A DNA stretch of 64,000 nucleotides. Source: Armadillidium nasatum. Its lineage: Eukaryota; Arthropoda; Malacostraca; Isopoda; Armadillidiidae. The translations under genes were made by a program, and so were the position numbers. How positions within the stretch are numbered: position 1 is the first letter of the stretch; every line of letters starts with the position of its first letter. Shown here one piece after another: positions 62,823 through 64,000 of this stretch. Below the pieces are notes generated by a model. That model worked only from the letters and a program-made list of their open reading frames with translations. It did not search any database and was not told where the DNA came from. The stretch spans positions 2,501 to 66,500 of the forward strand of contig SEYY01022566.1 in NCBI GenBank assembly GCA_009176605.1. Reading direction: 5' to 3'.

Positions 62823-63921
62823 AGATAAAAAATATATATAATATATCCGATTTAAAAATAAATCTAGAATTTTTTTAATACTATGGTAAAGAAATATCAA
62901 TATCGATATATTTCAGTACTCTTTTAGCATCCATAATATGTAACTGAAAGTTTTCAAAGAAAAACTATCAGTATTAGGATAAGATAAATGCAGATCAAAC
63001 AGAATTATGAATTAGGTTTTAAACATATAGAATTGAATTACATGAGAAATATTTCGTGATAAAAAATGATTCGATAGTAAATAACGTAAATTGAAAGAAA
63101 ATGGAAAGCACCAGAATACAAAGAAAGTTTTCAGCTGTTAACAACTTAGAAAAATAATTAAGAAATTTTAAACCAAAGGTAGAAGTAGCAAACAAAGAGA
63201 CTTAGGAACTCCATGGATAAGTATCTTAGATGCTAAAGATACATTAGACCTAAATATATCCTATATTAGCAAACTTGTACGTCCAAAATAGAGTAAGTAT
63301 CATTTTGCTGTAACGTTGAATTTTGGCAGTTTGCAAAATCAATTGCTATATAGTCAGTCTTTCTGGTAGTTTCAATGGTTGACAGATGCAGCAACTTTCA
63401 AACCTGGATGTCCGAAATTGGAATCTTAATTGAAACAAGTAGCAGAGTTAATTACATGCAAATGAAAAGTTGTAATTATAGTGCTAGTAAACTTCAAAGA
63501 ATACATGAAAATTTTACTCCGTAGTTTTTATTTCTGCATTAAAAATCGGAGAAATTTTGATAAGATTAGATCAAATTAATTATAGAACTTAAATTCTGAA
63601 CAAAAAATTCCTGTAAGATTTCATTTCTTGTAACAAAAGTAAATCTGAATTACGTAATGCATGTGAGGAACCAGATAATTAAAACTTGCTTCTATGCGAG
63701 CAAATTCATAGGAAATTCTATATTGAATTTTTTGATAATTTAAAAAATTAAGACAAATAAATATTGGGTTGTTCTACAACTTCGAAAATTACAAAAATAA
63801 ACAAATGAACTTTGACAAAAGTGTTTAAAGGTTACAAAAAAAATTATCAATAAAATTTTTTTAAATAAAAATAAATTATAACAATTAAAATTTTTTTTAA
63901 AAAATTCATTGTGAAACAAAT
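62823..63921. other. AT-rich flank
   Basis: CGATA-type degenerate repeat at 62,825-62,940 related to 281-446. Rest unassigned. Confidence 0.5.
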
Positions 63922-63999
63922 TTACGTAACAGCGCTAAAAACATCCTGAAGTGCATTAAGACCCTGACTTTGGACGGAAGTCAAAACATCAGCATCAAT
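63922..63999 (-). CDS. Possible partial terminal exon of another gene
   Basis: At the window edge the minus strand reads IDADVLTSVQSQGLNALQDV, then FSAVT-stop (TAA at 63,922-63,924). The composition is more protein-like than its surroundings, but it is 25 codons, cut by the window edge, and not recognised. Confidence 0.25.
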   Translation of the reverse strand: MDADVLTSVQSQGLNALQDVFSAVT

Positions 64000-64000
64000 T

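Overview
This is a eukaryotic, very AT-rich window, almost certainly from an invertebrate. Arthropod is my best guess, and a crustacean such as an isopod would fit, but I cannot prove the taxon. The reasons are two intron-rich animal genes, the LINE, BEL/Pao, Tc1/mariner and hAT relics, and more than thirty long (TA)n arrays that together make up several kb. The many Tyr-Ile open frames are only readings through these arrays.

Host genes. (1) A Rac/Cdc42 exchange factor of the beta-PIX family (ARHGEF7, fly rtGEF) runs on the + strand from 9,758 to 45,871. I can place 14 coding exons whose phases join exactly (4,194 nt, about 1,397 aa): SH3, DH, PH, a very large low-complexity exon (33,341-35,758), a conserved Pro/Arg segment, the GIT-binding region and a C-terminal coiled coil ending in a PDZ ligand. 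A possible alternative last exon lies at 41,718-41,920. (2) Mitochondrial ClpP runs on the - strand from 56,415 to 46,408 in five exons (735 nt, 244 aa) with an intact Ser-His-Asp triad. The two genes converge and their stop codons are only 536 bp apart.

Layout. 1-9,700 is upstream repeat territory: a BEL/Pao fossil, inverted SINEs, a hAT-like element and TA arrays. 9,758-45,871 is PIX, its introns filled with jockey-like and CR1-like LINE pieces, Tc1 and mariner remnants, GCATCC repeats and foldback elements. 45,872-46,407 is the gap between the convergent genes. 46,408-56,415 is ClpP, its introns holding a Penelope-like inverted structure, LINEs, hAT pieces and a TIR element. 56,416-64,000 is upstream of ClpP, with LINE tails, a CR1-like fragment and an array of alternating palindromes.

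Two points dominate interpretation. First, 25,440-32,690 is a collinear but heavily corrupted copy of 32,820-38,200. It looks like an unpolished long read left in the assembly rather than real biology. Second, several unrelated elements end directly in (TA)n. In the jockey-like LINE the same 3' stem-loop precedes the array in three copies, which suggests that retrotransposon tails seed or target the arrays.
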